Source of the DNA: Methylotenera versatilis 301
Lineage (GTDB): Bacteria > Pseudomonadota > Gammaproteobacteria > Burkholderiales > Methylophilaceae
Assembly (NCBI RefSeq): GCF_000093025.1
Contig: NC_014207.1
Location: 1,364,001 to 1,428,000, forward strand
Direction: 5' to 3'
Length of the DNA: 64,000 bases
The notes under the pieces were generated by a model. It saw nothing but the letters and a program-made list of their open reading frames with translations, did not search any database and was not told the origin of the DNA. Below, piece after piece: positions 8,831 to 18,280 of the stretch (positions within the stretch are counted from its first letter, which is position 1; each line of letters starts with the position of its first letter). A program made the position numbers and the translations under genes.

Positions 8831-9586
8831 ATGACAAATAATAAAAAGAGAATCGTAATCATTGGCGCAACTTCGGCCATTGCCGAGCATTGCGCACGTT
8901 TTTGGGTCGATGATGCGGCGGTTGACATGACGCTAGTTGGTCGCGATATTAGCAAAATTGAGCGGGTGGCTCAAGATTTGCGAGTGCGTAGCCCTCAGTC
9001 TGTCATTCATGTGCTTGAATCTAAATTTACTGATTCAATAGCCATTCGCCAACTAGTCGATAGAGTCATTGCTGGAGGAATAGTCAATATTGTATTGATT
9101 GCCCACGGTACATTGCCCGATCAAATTGAGTGTCAGACAGATTTAAGTGCAAACCAAGAAGCATTGATAGTTAATGGGATTTCTCCCATGCTTTTTGCAG
9201 AGGCCTTTGTTGGGCATATGCAAAAAGCGAACTCAGGAACATTAGCGATTATTGGTTCGGTAGCTGGAGACAGAGGGCGCCGGTCTAATTATGTATATGG
9301 TGCTGCGAAGGGATTGGTCACACGATATGCTCAGGGGCTTCAACATCGCCTAGCAAGTACAGACGTCAAAATAGTGTTGATTAAGCCTGGGCCGACAGAT
9401 ACTCCAATGACCATGCATTTGAAGCAGCAAGGCAGTCATCTCGCTAATGTAGAAGACGTTTCACGGTTAATCGTTAAGGCAATTAATCAAGGTAAATCGG
9501 TAGTTTATGCGCCGACTAAATGGACATTAATTATGATGGTTGTTCGCCATTTACCAAAATTTATATTTGATAAATTAGATATATAA
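8831..9586 (+). CDS. Short-chain dehydrogenase, DprE2-like
   Basis: A 251-residue classical-length SDR. It has the N-terminal nucleotide-binding motif IIGATSAIAEHCARFW, an NAG-equivalent region (VLIAHGTLPDQ), catalytic Ser in IIGSVAGDRG and the YxxxK pair in YVYGAAKG, then KPGPTDTPM. Its position directly after a DprE1-like oxidase matches DprE2, which reduces the 2-keto intermediate with NADH to give polyprenyl-phosphoryl-D-arabinose. A hydrophobic C-terminus (LIMMVVRHLPKFIFDKL) suggests membrane association, as expected for a lipid-linked substrate. It could act on another keto-sugar lipid; the neighbourhood makes the DprE2-like role most likely. Confidence 0.82.
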   Translation: MTNNKKRIVIIGATSAIAEHCARFWVDDAAVDMTLVGRDISKIERVAQDLRVRSPQSVIHVLESKFTDSIAIRQLVDRVIAGGIVNIVLIAHGTLPDQIECQTDLSANQEALIVNGISPMLFAEAFVGHMQKANSGTLAIIGSVAGDRGRRSNYVYGAAKGLVTRYAQGLQHRLASTDVKIVLIKPGPTDTPMTMHLKQQGSHLANVEDVSRLIVKAINQGKSVVYAPTKWTLIMMVVRHLPKFIFDKLDI

Positions 9587-9587
9587 A

Positions 9588-12131
9588 ATGCCATCATATG
9601 CACAAAGAACATTAATAAATGCCCTCAACTTGGTAAAACCAAGCCAATTTATTGATTATACCTTAAAAATATTTTTACTTTTTACTGTCGTTTGCGTATT
9701 TGTTCCATTTTATCCTGCAATGCCATCGGCCGGCTTGGATAGCTCTTGGGGGCTCGGAATGAATCAGGCGGTGGCGCAAGGTTTTTCAATCGGCAAGGAA
9801 CTAATCTTTACTTTTGGTCCTTACGCATCAATTTACACTACAATTTATCACCCATCAACGGATTTTATGATGATTGGAGGTGGCTTGTATTTGGCCATTT
9901 CATATTGGGCGAGCATTGTTGTTTTAATGAGAGGCATTGCATTGCATTGGGCTGTATTTTGTTACGCAATTCTAGTTACTATATTGGTGACTAGTAGTGG
10001 ACGAGACGCATTGTTTTTTTCTTACCCACTTCTTGTGGCATTGAGCAGTTTCAAAATCATACATGCAGAAAACCGTGCGTCTGTTGTAAGTAAATTTGAT
10101 TTACTTATTCTTGTACTGCTGTTTTCTCCATTTGGTTTGCTACCCTTAATAAAAGGCTCCATCGGAGTTTTATGTTGCCTAATTACTATACTTTGCTTTC
10201 TATTTTTTATTCATAATAAGAGAAAATATATTGCAATTGCTTGTTTGATTTCACCGTTGGTCACGATGATTCTGTTTTGGGCTGCATCGGGTCAATCTCT
10301 TGTGAACTTGCCAAATTATTATCTCAATCTTCTGCCTATAATCTCTGGCTACACAGATGCTATGGCGATTAATGGCTTCATCCATGAAGTACTTTTATAT
10401 ATAGCGGTGTCGCTTTTGTTGCTGTTAGTCATAATTAATGAAAGAAAAGTAAGTGGCATTCCAAAAGTATTTTTGTTTCTTACTTTTTCTATTTGTTTAT
10501 TTTTATCTTTTAAAGCAGGTTTTGTTCGACATGATGGTCATGCAATCATTGCTTCTGACTCATTATTTCAGTTTTCGGTTTTGCTACTTTTATTTGCAAA
10601 GAGTGAAAGATGGAGCGTAAAAAGAGTATTTGTTATTGTGATTATAAGCAGTATTTTTTTTGTAGGTACAACTATAACCTATAGCAAAATTAGCAGAATA
10701 AGTATTATCAAAAATAAATTAACAGGAAATGGAATTAATGTTAGTTCTCTTCGAGGGGTTAATTTTTATGAAAAAGCTATCAAAATCTATAAGGTTCTTG
10801 GGGTAAAAGATATTTTTGAGATATTGAATATTACTACGATGATTGAATTACCTTATTCAAGGGCATTGCAAGGAGTTAAAAAAAGAATTGAAAATAGAAA
10901 TTGGCCAGAATTTGAGTTCGATGCCGCATTAAGCACCATTAGAAAAAGTGCAAATTTCCCTATACTACAAGGTACCACTGATATCTATTCTTACAATCAA
11001 ACATATTTAATTGCTTCAGGTAACACTTGGAATCCTCGACCAACATTTCAGAGTTATTCCGCATATACGCCAGCCTTAATCGAGACAAATAGAAAACACC
11101 TACTAGGGGTGCATGCACCGGATAATGTTATTTTTAGCGTCGAGCCAATCGACGTAAGAATGCCCTCACTTGAAGACGGTTCAAGCTGGCCGATACTATT
11201 GCAAAACTATAAGCCAAGTATGATGAAAAGTAATTTTCTATTTCTTGTTAAAAATAAAAATCCTAACGAAAATCGTGAACCTCTGCTAATTAGTAGCAAA
11301 ACCCATTTATTTGGAGAGGTAGTTAAGATACCTAATGCTGGAAAAATAATATTTGCAGAAATTAAGATTAAACCAACTTTTTTTGGTAGGATTGCCAATA
11401 TTTTCTTTAAATCTTCAGAGCTTCGAATAACTCTTGAGTTGAAAAATGGGATGCAGAAACAATATCGGATTATTGCCGAGATGACGAAATCAGGTTTGAT
11501 CATATCACCACTGATTGAAAGCACTACTGAGTTTGGATTGCTGTATGGAAACCCAAGTTACTTGACCGATAAAATAGTTAAATCTTTTTCAATAGCTCCA
11601 ATAGGCGGTATAAGCAGTTTATGGCGTAATGAATATGATGTTACATTTAAAGTAATTAATTCTCCGCCACCGGTAGATATATCGCAGCTTTACATTTTTG
11701 ATGGGATTGCTGATCTTACGAGTTACCGAATTACCAAAGCAGAAAGGTGCGATGGAAATATTGATGTGATTAATGGCTTCTCAGCTATTCCAGAGCGGCT
11801 TTCGACTTCTCGCTTGCTGAGTGTTAATGGATGGCTAACTACTTCAGTAGATAATGCGACTTTACCAGAGGAGGTTTTTATGGTGTTGAGTGATCATAAG
11901 GGAAGTAATATGTTTTTCAAAGCTAGATCTACGTTACGTCCTGATGTGGGGATGCATTTCAATAAACCAGAACTTAATAAGTCTGGGTATGCTGCAAATT
12001 TCGATGTATCAGTACTTGATGGGCAATATATACTTGGCCTTGCTGTAAAACAGTCTGAAAAAATTGAAATTTGCCCTCAGTTCAAAATTCCAGTCACAAT
12101 TAACAAAGTAGCGCCTAATGCAGAAAATTAA
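9588..12131 (+). CDS. Large GT-C-like membrane protein, possible arabinofuranosyltransferase
   Basis: An 847-residue protein. The first ~375 residues hold about ten membrane helices. The remaining ~470 residues are soluble, rich in beta-like stretches and predicted periplasmic. Directly after the first helix (about residues 26-44) comes an acidic loop with GLDSSWGLGMNQA, in the place where GT-C glycosyltransferases carry their catalytic Asp. N-terminal helices plus a C-terminal sugar-binding-like half is the architecture of mycobacterial Emb/Aft arabinosyltransferases, but no sequence family was recognised directly. It begins one base after the DprE2-like gene and ends the cassette, so it is the natural candidate to use the lipid-linked pentose made by the three upstream enzymes. 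That role is inference. Confidence 0.55.
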   Translation: MPSYAQRTLINALNLVKPSQFIDYTLKIFLLFTVVCVFVPFYPAMPSAGLDSSWGLGMNQAVAQGFSIGKELIFTFGPYASIYTTIYHPSTDFMMIGGGLYLAISYWASIVVLMRGIALHWAVFCYAILVTILVTSSGRDALFFSYPLLVALSSFKIIHAENRASVVSKFDLLILVLLFSPFGLLPLIKGSIGVLCCLITILCFLFFIHNKRKYIAIACLISPLVTMILFWAASGQSLVNLPNYYLNLLPIISGYTDAMAINGFIHEVLLYIAVSLLLLLVIINERKVSGIPKVFLFLTFSICLFLSFKAGFVRHDGHAIIASDSLFQFSVLLLLFAKSERWSVKRVFVIVIISSIFFVGTTITYSKISRISIIKNKLTGNGINVSSLRGVNFYEKAIKIYKVLGVKDIFEILNITTMIELPYSRALQGVKKRIENRNWPEFEFDAALSTIRKSANFPILQGTTDIYSYNQTYLIASGNTWNPRPTFQSYSAYTPALIETNRKHLLGVHAPDNVIFSVEPIDVRMPSLEDGSSWPILLQNYKPSMMKSNFLFLVKNKNPNENREPLLISSKTHLFGEVVKIPNAGKIIFAEIKIKPTFFGRIANIFFKSSELRITLELKNGMQKQYRIIAEMTKSGLIISPLIESTTEFGLLYGNPSYLTDKIVKSFSIAPIGGISSLWRNEYDVTFKVINSPPPVDISQLYIFDGIADLTSYRITKAERCDGNIDVINGFSAIPERLSTSRLLSVNGWLTTSVDNATLPEEVFMVLSDHKGSNMFFKARSTLRPDVGMHFNKPELNKSGYAANFDVSVLDGQYILGLAVKQSEKIEICPQFKIPVTINKVAPNAEN

Positions 12132-12506
12132 GTTAGTTTTACACGTAGCTGCCAGTTTTATTGATTAAAATCTTGTCTTCCAGCTAACGCCAAGGGATAC
12201 ACCAACTCAATCGTAATTGATGTAGCAGTCACTTTTAAGCCTCATAATGGACATAAGCGCTGGAAATTTAAATAAGATATCTAAATTATTTTATAGATTT
12301 ATTCGATTATAACTTTTTTAATTTCTAGTTTTGAGATATTAGTCATTCGCACCATGTGGCCGGATAACTTAGTGTTCATTATAAATAATTTTCTTTGGAT
12401 TTATTTAGTGATGTCAATTATGCGTTACTGCATTTTGATGGATTATTCGTATGAATTACAATGCGTGTGTTCCCAAAAAATCGGGACAATTTAATGAGAA
12501 GTGCAT
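12132..12506 (+). other. AT-rich intergenic region
   Basis: About 375 bases with no intact gene. A 30-codon in-frame stretch (about 12168-12272) ends with a protein-like basic tail (HNGHKRWKFNK) and may be a decayed gene end, but no family was recognised. A weak GAGAAG at 12496-12501 precedes the GTG at 12507. Confidence 0.35.
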
Positions 12507-13967
12507 GTGATAAAGAAAAACATAATTTGGAATTTTATAGGTAGTCTACTTCCACTTCTTGTCGGAGTAATGGTGTTTCCGTTAATTATTAAAGCATACG
12601 GTACAGAACGTTTTGGCATTCTTACAATTGCATGGTCTTTAGTTGGATATTTCAGTCTTTTTGATATGGGGTTGTCGCGGGCTTTGACTCAAATGGTTTC
12701 AGAAAAAATATCAAAAAATACTAATGATTATGAAATCGTAGAAATGATACATACGGCATTTCGGATAATGTGGTTACTGGGTGCAATAGGAGGATTTATT
12801 CTGTGGCTAATATCCTCTTGGCTCGCTCACAACGTACTTTCAGTTTCACCTGGAATTGAACAGGAAACTATTCATACATTTTCTATTTTAGCGATATCAA
12901 TCCCGTTTGTTGTCCACACATCTGCTTTAAGGGGCGTGATGGATGCTTTACAGTTATTTAAGCAAGCCAGTTTGATTCGGATGCTTTTGGGAATTGGTAC
13001 ATTTTTAGGGCCATACTTTTCGTCACTTTATAGCAATTCTCTCATATATGCTGCCTATGCATTAGTTTTGGTGAGATTTGTTGGCTGGATAATGCATTTG
13101 TATGCTGTAAACAGTACGAGCTTATTAAGTAATGAATCAGCAAGCTATAATTGTAAATGGTTAAAACAATTATTTACTTTTGGGGGCTGGATGACGATTA
13201 GCAATATTATTGGTCCTTTAATGATTTATTTGGATCGTTTTGTAATTGCAGCCATGCTTGGTACTACAGCAGTAGCATACTATGTAGCGCCCTATGAGGT
13301 GATTACTAAATTGTGGGTAATTCCAGCAGCTTTTTCTGGAGTGTTATTTCCTTTGTTTGCTCAGGAGTGGAGAACCAACCCATTGACAGCAGCAAAAATG
13401 CTTAATCAAGGCATCAGCTATGTTCTCATTCTAAGTTACCCAGCAGTTTTGTTAGCGGCACTCTTCTCAAATGAATGGTTAGCGTTTTGGTTAAGTAAAG
13501 AGTTCGCGGTTAAAGGATCACATTTAGTGTGTTGGCTAGCGGCTGGCGTTTTGGTTAATAGTGTCGCCCAAATTATCTACGCAAAAATACAAGGTGCAGG
13601 CCGAGCTGATTGGACTGCAAAATTGCATTTAGCGGAGTCAATTCCGTATTGGATTTTTTTGTGGTTAGCAATTAAGCAGTTTGGCATTGAAGGCGCAGCC
13701 ATGGCATGGTTTTTCAGAGTAAGTGTTGATACATTGGGCTTAGCATATTTTGCAGGAAAACTAAATGTAGCAAATAAACACTCAATGAAAGCGCCTCTGG
13801 TTTTGACAAGTCTATCTGTAATTCCACTTATATCATCTATTTATATTGAAGATATAATCTTTCGCTCAATATTAGCGATGGTAATCATGTTTTTATATGG
13901 CTTACTGGCATTGCGTAGACTACATCGCGATGATGCCTTCATGTATCTTAAAGGTTTTTTTAGTTAG
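12507..13967 (+). CDS. Polysaccharide flippase, Wzx-like (MOP superfamily)
   Basis: A protein of about 486 residues with 12-14 predicted membrane helices. It begins IKKNIIWNFIGSLLPLLVGV, followed by YGTERFGILTIAWSLVGYFSLFDMGLSRAL, the typical opening of O-antigen/teichoic-type flippases. The family moves undecaprenyl-diphosphate-linked oligosaccharides across the inner membrane. GTG at 12501 and GTG at 12507 are both in frame; 12507 has GAGAAG five bases upstream. The gene opens a tightly packed block (methyltransferase, GT2, polymerase, GT2) that forms a Wzx/Wzy-type assembly set. Confidence 0.88.
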   Translation: MIKKNIIWNFIGSLLPLLVGVMVFPLIIKAYGTERFGILTIAWSLVGYFSLFDMGLSRALTQMVSEKISKNTNDYEIVEMIHTAFRIMWLLGAIGGFILWLISSWLAHNVLSVSPGIEQETIHTFSILAISIPFVVHTSALRGVMDALQLFKQASLIRMLLGIGTFLGPYFSSLYSNSLIYAAYALVLVRFVGWIMHLYAVNSTSLLSNESASYNCKWLKQLFTFGGWMTISNIIGPLMIYLDRFVIAAMLGTTAVAYYVAPYEVITKLWVIPAAFSGVLFPLFAQEWRTNPLTAAKMLNQGISYVLILSYPAVLLAALFSNEWLAFWLSKEFAVKGSHLVCWLAAGVLVNSVAQIIYAKIQGAGRADWTAKLHLAESIPYWIFLWLAIKQFGIEGAAMAWFFRVSVDTLGLAYFAGKLNVANKHSMKAPLVLTSLSVIPLISSIYIEDIIFRSILAMVIMFLYGLLALRRLHRDDAFMYLKGFFS

Positions 13968-13975
13968 TTTAAATT

Positions 13976-14992
13976 ATGCAAAATAAAATACGTACTCAAC
14001 CTAAGCCTAATTGCATGTGTTGCGGGTCGGATGGAATTTACTTATATACGTCACTTCAGGATAGGTTATTCGGGGTTGAAGGGGAGTGGAATTTAAAGCG
14101 TTGCAAGAGTCAGCAGTGTGGGTTAATCTGGCTTGACCCAATGCCAATTAATGAAGATATATATCAAGCGTACGAAAGCTATTACACACATGTCGATAAT
14201 GTACCCTCTAAGCATTCAATTATTTCAAAAATAATTTCCGGGTATAGAGCATACGAATATGGGTATCTGATTGATCAAACTACATTATTACACCGCATTT
14301 TAGGGAAAGCACTTAGCTTCTTTGGTTTTATAAAAGAGCATATGGATTACCCATTTATATATTTTAAAGATATGCCAAAAGGTAAGTTGCTGGAATTAGG
14401 TAGCGGCAATGGAGATACACTCAAATTATTTAAGGATTGGGGCTGGCAGGCAGAGGGCCTAGATTTTGATTCTAAAGCAGTTGAGAACGCATCAAGTAAA
14501 GGTTTAAAAGTACACCAAGGTAATATTTTCGCGCAAAATTTTACATCAAATACTTTTGATGCAATATTTTCCAGCCATGTTATGGAGCATGTGCCAGATC
14601 CGATTGGGTTAATGCAAGAGGGCTTGAGAGTATTGAAACCTAATGGATGCTTTGTAGCCGTTACACCAAATGCCTCCTCTAGATTACATGAAAAATTCAA
14701 GATAAATTGGCGAGGATTGGAGCCGCCAAGACATTTGCAAATTTTTTGCCCTAAATCAATTCTGTATGCGGCACAACAGGCTGGTTTTAAAAAAATTATA
14801 ATAACTACAGGAAATTATAGTGCCATTAATATTTGGCTTATGAGTTATAAGTTGTCTAAGGAGGGGGCTATTCAAGAACAACATAGCACATATACTCGAT
14901 ATTTTGCTCACTTAGTTAGATTTTTTCTCAATGTGACGCATCGTTTTTCGCTATTATCTGGCGAAGAGATTATATTGATTGCCTATAAGTGA
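13976..14992 (+). CDS. Class I SAM-dependent methyltransferase
   Basis: A 338-residue protein with an N-terminal cysteine cluster (CMCCGSDG, later CKSQQCGLIWLDPMP) typical of a zinc-ribbon-like leader found on sugar methyltransferases. The Rossmann core has motif I LLELGSGNGDTLKLF, an acidic LDFDSKA loop and FSSHVMEHVPDP. It probably methylates a nucleotide-linked or lipid-linked sugar of the surface glycan. The acceptor cannot be read from sequence. It lies 8 bases after the flippase and overlaps the next gene by about 4 bases. Confidence 0.82.
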   Translation: MQNKIRTQPKPNCMCCGSDGIYLYTSLQDRLFGVEGEWNLKRCKSQQCGLIWLDPMPINEDIYQAYESYYTHVDNVPSKHSIISKIISGYRAYEYGYLIDQTTLLHRILGKALSFFGFIKEHMDYPFIYFKDMPKGKLLELGSGNGDTLKLFKDWGWQAEGLDFDSKAVENASSKGLKVHQGNIFAQNFTSNTFDAIFSSHVMEHVPDPIGLMQEGLRVLKPNGCFVAVTPNASSRLHEKFKINWRGLEPPRHLQIFCPKSILYAAQQAGFKKIIITTGNYSAINIWLMSYKLSKEGAIQEQHSTYTRYFAHLVRFFLNVTHRFSLLSGEEIILIAYK

Positions 14993-15933
14993 TGGGTTTC
15001 AATAATTTTGAGAGTAGAAGACATATGATTGGCGGTGTAATTGTTGCTTATTACCCTGATAAAGAACAGTTTTTAAGTGTAGTGCAGGCTGCACTAAATG
15101 ATTTGGACTTTTTGCTGGTTGTTAATAATGGTGAGGCTCCAATTACAATAATCACTGATATTTTAGCAATGTCGATAGATAAAAAGAAATTTGAGATTAT
15201 TGAGAATAGTCAGAATCTTGGAATTGCAAAAGCTTTGAATATTGGATTAAAAATTCTTATTGAAAAGGGTTGCTCATATTTTTTGATGTTAGATCAAGAT
15301 AGTCTAGTGCCTAAAAATATGGTTTCAACTCTTTTGAATTCTTTAGAAAAGTTAAATAGTGGTGATACTAAAGTTGCAGCAATAGGCCCAGCTTACTTTA
15401 ACTCTCGTTTGAATAAATTTGCGCCGTTTATCCAGTTTGGAAAAATGAGTCTAAAGAAAATTGAAATAGATCAAAAAATCGAAGTTACTCAAACCCATTT
15501 TTTAATTACTTCAGGCACTTTGTTAACACTTGATGCAATCCAAAATATTGGGTTAATGGAAGAGGGGTTGTTTATTGATTATGTGGATACAGAGTGGTGT
15601 TTAAGAGCCTTGAGTAAGGGTTATAAGCTATATGGTGATAGTGGCGTAATTATGGAGCATTCACTAGGTGATAATCCATTGGTGTTGTTAGGATGGCGGT
15701 TTCCAATGCATTCGCCTTTAAGGCATTATTATTTAGTTAGAAATGCTATTCATTTAATAAGAAAAAGTTATATACCTTTAAACTGGAGATTTATTATTTT
15801 TTGGCGGATGTTGCGGTCTTTTATCTTTTATTCATTAATTCCTGAAAATCGATCTGAGCATTTCAAAAAAATGAAATTGGGTCTTAGTGATGGTTTAGCG
15901 GGGGTGCTTGGACGGATGAATGAACGTGCATAA
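14989..15933 (+). CDS. GT2 glycosyltransferase, rhamnosyltransferase-like
   Basis: A 314-residue GT-A fold enzyme. It shows GGVIVAYYPD at the start of the nucleotide-binding domain, NSQNLGIAKALNIG and the DxD-type MLDQDS, followed by FIDYVDTEWCLRA, which is characteristic of the RfbF/WbbL-like rhamnosyltransferase branch. It transfers a sugar, plausibly rhamnose, to a lipid-linked acceptor on the cytoplasmic face. The start is GTG at 14989 or ATG at 14992, overlapping the methyltransferase stop. It overlaps the polymerase gene by 14 bases. Confidence 0.83.
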   Translation: MMGFNNFESRRHMIGGVIVAYYPDKEQFLSVVQAALNDLDFLLVVNNGEAPITIITDILAMSIDKKKFEIIENSQNLGIAKALNIGLKILIEKGCSYFLMLDQDSLVPKNMVSTLLNSLEKLNSGDTKVAAIGPAYFNSRLNKFAPFIQFGKMSLKKIEIDQKIEVTQTHFLITSGTLLTLDAIQNIGLMEEGLFIDYVDTEWCLRALSKGYKLYGDSGVIMEHSLGDNPLVLLGWRFPMHSPLRHYYLVRNAIHLIRKSYIPLNWRFIIFWRMLRSFIFYSLIPENRSEHFKKMKLGLSDGLAGVLGRMNERA

Positions 15934-17182
15934 ATTATTTAGAGTTTTTAGTGTTAATCTCACAACATACTACTCTATAGGGACCTTTCTTTTAACACTG
16001 ATTGTTTTTGAGGCAAGCTTTGGGGGCGGTGGTCGGTTGATTGATATCGGTTGGTTTAGCCCTAGAATGTATTTATTTTTATGCGGCATTTCTTATTTTT
16101 TATATGGTTACGCTAAGTTTAAAATAAAGCCCCGGTATGAATTTTTGATGATGATCATGAGTTTTACTGGTCTGACTGCTTTATCACTTCTTGTTGCAAT
16201 AGGTAATGAAATACCATTACATGCTATTGTCAGTGATTTAAAGCCAATGGCATATTTTTTTAGTCTACTTTTTTTTACGGTTGCTATTCGTGATATCAAC
16301 CAGATTAAGTTAGTTATCAAATTGATCAAAGCGGCTGCTTTGTTACTTTCCATATTGTTTTTATTAATAATAGTGGTATGGAAAACCGACTTTGTTAGTA
16401 CGGAACAGGTGGTAGCATGGTTTAATCCGCAACATGACCCTCAACGGGAATTCATCTTTAGAGGAGATACGACATTTTTTTTTAAAGCAGTTGTTTGCGT
16501 TGGCACTGGAGTTTTTTTTTCCATGAATGAAAAAAATAATTTTGTTAGATTGAGTTATATGACTATTTTTCTTCTAACAATAGCATCTACTATGACGCGA
16601 GGATTGTGGTTATCAGTATTTATTGTTTTGGCAGGGTATTCTTATTTCAATATTACAAATAAAATCTACGCTGTATTATCAGCACTCGCATTAATTATTT
16701 TAGGTGTTCTTGGTGTAATCATTATTTCAAACATACTTCCTAGTGCTCACGACTCAAATGCAATTAGAATTCACGATCTATCAATGTTCTTGAGTCTATT
16801 TGATCTTAAAGGTGTTTTGCTCGGAAAAGGTTTTGGTGCGGATGTTCTTGGGAGGAGTCAAATTGAGATTACATACGTTAATATATTATACAAGCAAGGG
16901 TTATTGGGCATATTTTTTTGGCTGACCCCCTTATGCTATATTTGCATGCAAGCCAGAAAATTAAATGAGTGCAACTTAGCTCTTGCAATGCCATTTATTC
17001 TCTCTGTAATGATGGTATACCTGGTAAGTTTAACAAATCCATTTTTGACTAATCCAGTAGGCATGACCATAGTGCTAATTGCTATGGTTGTTATCAATCT
17101 GTTAATAAATATCAATAATGGATTGCAACCAAAAGTTGAGTTAGAGCTATACACAGACGAAAACAAATTAAGTCATATATGA
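15920..17182 (+). CDS. O-antigen polymerase/ligase-like membrane protein (Wzy-like)
   Basis: A 420-residue multi-pass protein with about ten membrane helices and a larger extracytoplasmic loop after the middle (RGLWLSVFIVLAGYSYF, then SNILPSAHDSNAIRIHDL, then LLGKGFGADVLGRSQIEITYVNILY). This fits the Wzy/WaaL superfamily, where a late periplasmic loop carries catalytic residues. Polymerase and ligase cannot be told apart by eye; its position between a flippase and glycosyltransferases favours Wzy. It overlaps its neighbours on both sides. Confidence 0.75.
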   Translation: MNVHKLFRVFSVNLTTYYSIGTFLLTLIVFEASFGGGGRLIDIGWFSPRMYLFLCGISYFLYGYAKFKIKPRYEFLMMIMSFTGLTALSLLVAIGNEIPLHAIVSDLKPMAYFFSLLFFTVAIRDINQIKLVIKLIKAAALLLSILFLLIIVVWKTDFVSTEQVVAWFNPQHDPQREFIFRGDTTFFFKAVVCVGTGVFFSMNEKNNFVRLSYMTIFLLTIASTMTRGLWLSVFIVLAGYSYFNITNKIYAVLSALALIILGVLGVIIISNILPSAHDSNAIRIHDLSMFLSLFDLKGVLLGKGFGADVLGRSQIEITYVNILYKQGLLGIFFWLTPLCYICMQARKLNECNLALAMPFILSVMMVYLVSLTNPFLTNPVGMTIVLIAMVVINLLININNGLQPKVELELYTDENKLSHI

Positions 17183-18093
17183 ACTTGCCAAAAATAGCTA
17201 TTCTAATGGCGAGTTACAATGGTATGTCATGGCTTCCAGCACAAATTAATAGTATATTAAATCAAACTGGAGCTGTAGTTTGTATATATGTTTCTGATGA
17301 TTTTTCTCAAGATGGTAGCTATGAGTATCTAAGAGGATTATCTGAAAATAATCCTAGGGTAAAGATACTTACTAACAAAGTTAAGTTCGGCAGTGCAGGT
17401 AGAAATTTTTATCGATTGATTAAAGATGTTGATATTACAGGATTTGATTATATTGCTTTTTCTGATCAAGATGACATTTGGGAATCTGACAAACTGATTC
17501 GCCATGTAATGATTGCTCAGGAGCAACAAGCAGACGGCGTGTCTTCAAGCGTCATGGCTTTTTGGCCAGATGGAGATTTAAAGTTAATTGTTAAGTCTCA
17601 ACCACAAAGAACATGGGATTTTTTGTTTGAGTCTTCCGGCCCCGGATGTACTTTTTTAATGACCCCATGGTTAGTTGGTAAAGTTCGTGAGCAATTAGAA
17701 GATAATTATAGTCGAGCGTCAGAAGTAGATTTACATGATTGGCTAACTTATGCAATTTGTAGGGCAAATGGACATAAATGGGTGATCGACTATAGGCCTT
17801 CAGTACAATATCGTCAGCATCAAAGTAACGTAATTGGCGCTAATAGTGGATTAAAAGCAAAATTATCAAGATTGGAAAAGTTGAGGAAAGGTTGGTATAG
17901 GTCTGAAATTGTCAAGGTATGCCAAGTATGTGCTTTCATTTCTAATGATGCTCAAGTCAAGAAAATCTATTCATTACTGATGAATAGAACAATTACTACG
18001 CAGCTTAAACTGTTGTTATATGTCACACAGGCAAGACGAAAATTTTCAGACAGATTGATTTTGTATTTTTTAATTTGTATCTTTTTATTTTAG
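17179..18093 (+). CDS. GT2 glycosyltransferase
   Basis: A 304-residue GT-A enzyme: ILMASYNGMSWLPAQINSIL, then YVSDDFSQDGS, then the DxD-region SDQDDIWESDKL. The C-terminal half has YRQHQSNVIGANSGLKAKL. It is paralogous to the GT2 at 23853-24848, which has the same SDQDDIW-like core and the YRQHSNN...GLHQKL motif, so the two blocks share a glycosyltransferase type. It starts within the last codon overlap of the polymerase (ATGA) and ends the Wzx/Wzy block. The donor is unknown; the branch contains many rhamnosyltransferases. Confidence 0.82.
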   Translation: MNLPKIAILMASYNGMSWLPAQINSILNQTGAVVCIYVSDDFSQDGSYEYLRGLSENNPRVKILTNKVKFGSAGRNFYRLIKDVDITGFDYIAFSDQDDIWESDKLIRHVMIAQEQQADGVSSSVMAFWPDGDLKLIVKSQPQRTWDFLFESSGPGCTFLMTPWLVGKVREQLEDNYSRASEVDLHDWLTYAICRANGHKWVIDYRPSVQYRQHQSNVIGANSGLKAKLSRLEKLRKGWYRSEIVKVCQVCAFISNDAQVKKIYSLLMNRTITTQLKLLLYVTQARRKFSDRLILYFLICIFLF

Positions 18094-18280
18094 TTTAAGT
18101 CACCTCGAATTTCCCTCCATTTTATGATTCTTCAAAAGGTCATAACCAAACGAACTATTTAATGAGATATTCTCGTGCTAGAGAAATAAAGCGCTATTAA
18201 TATTTTGATTGTTGGAATATGGAGAACCGCTGAGATAAGAAAAATTAAGATTTACTGCTTACCGTAATTTGGAGTCGACA

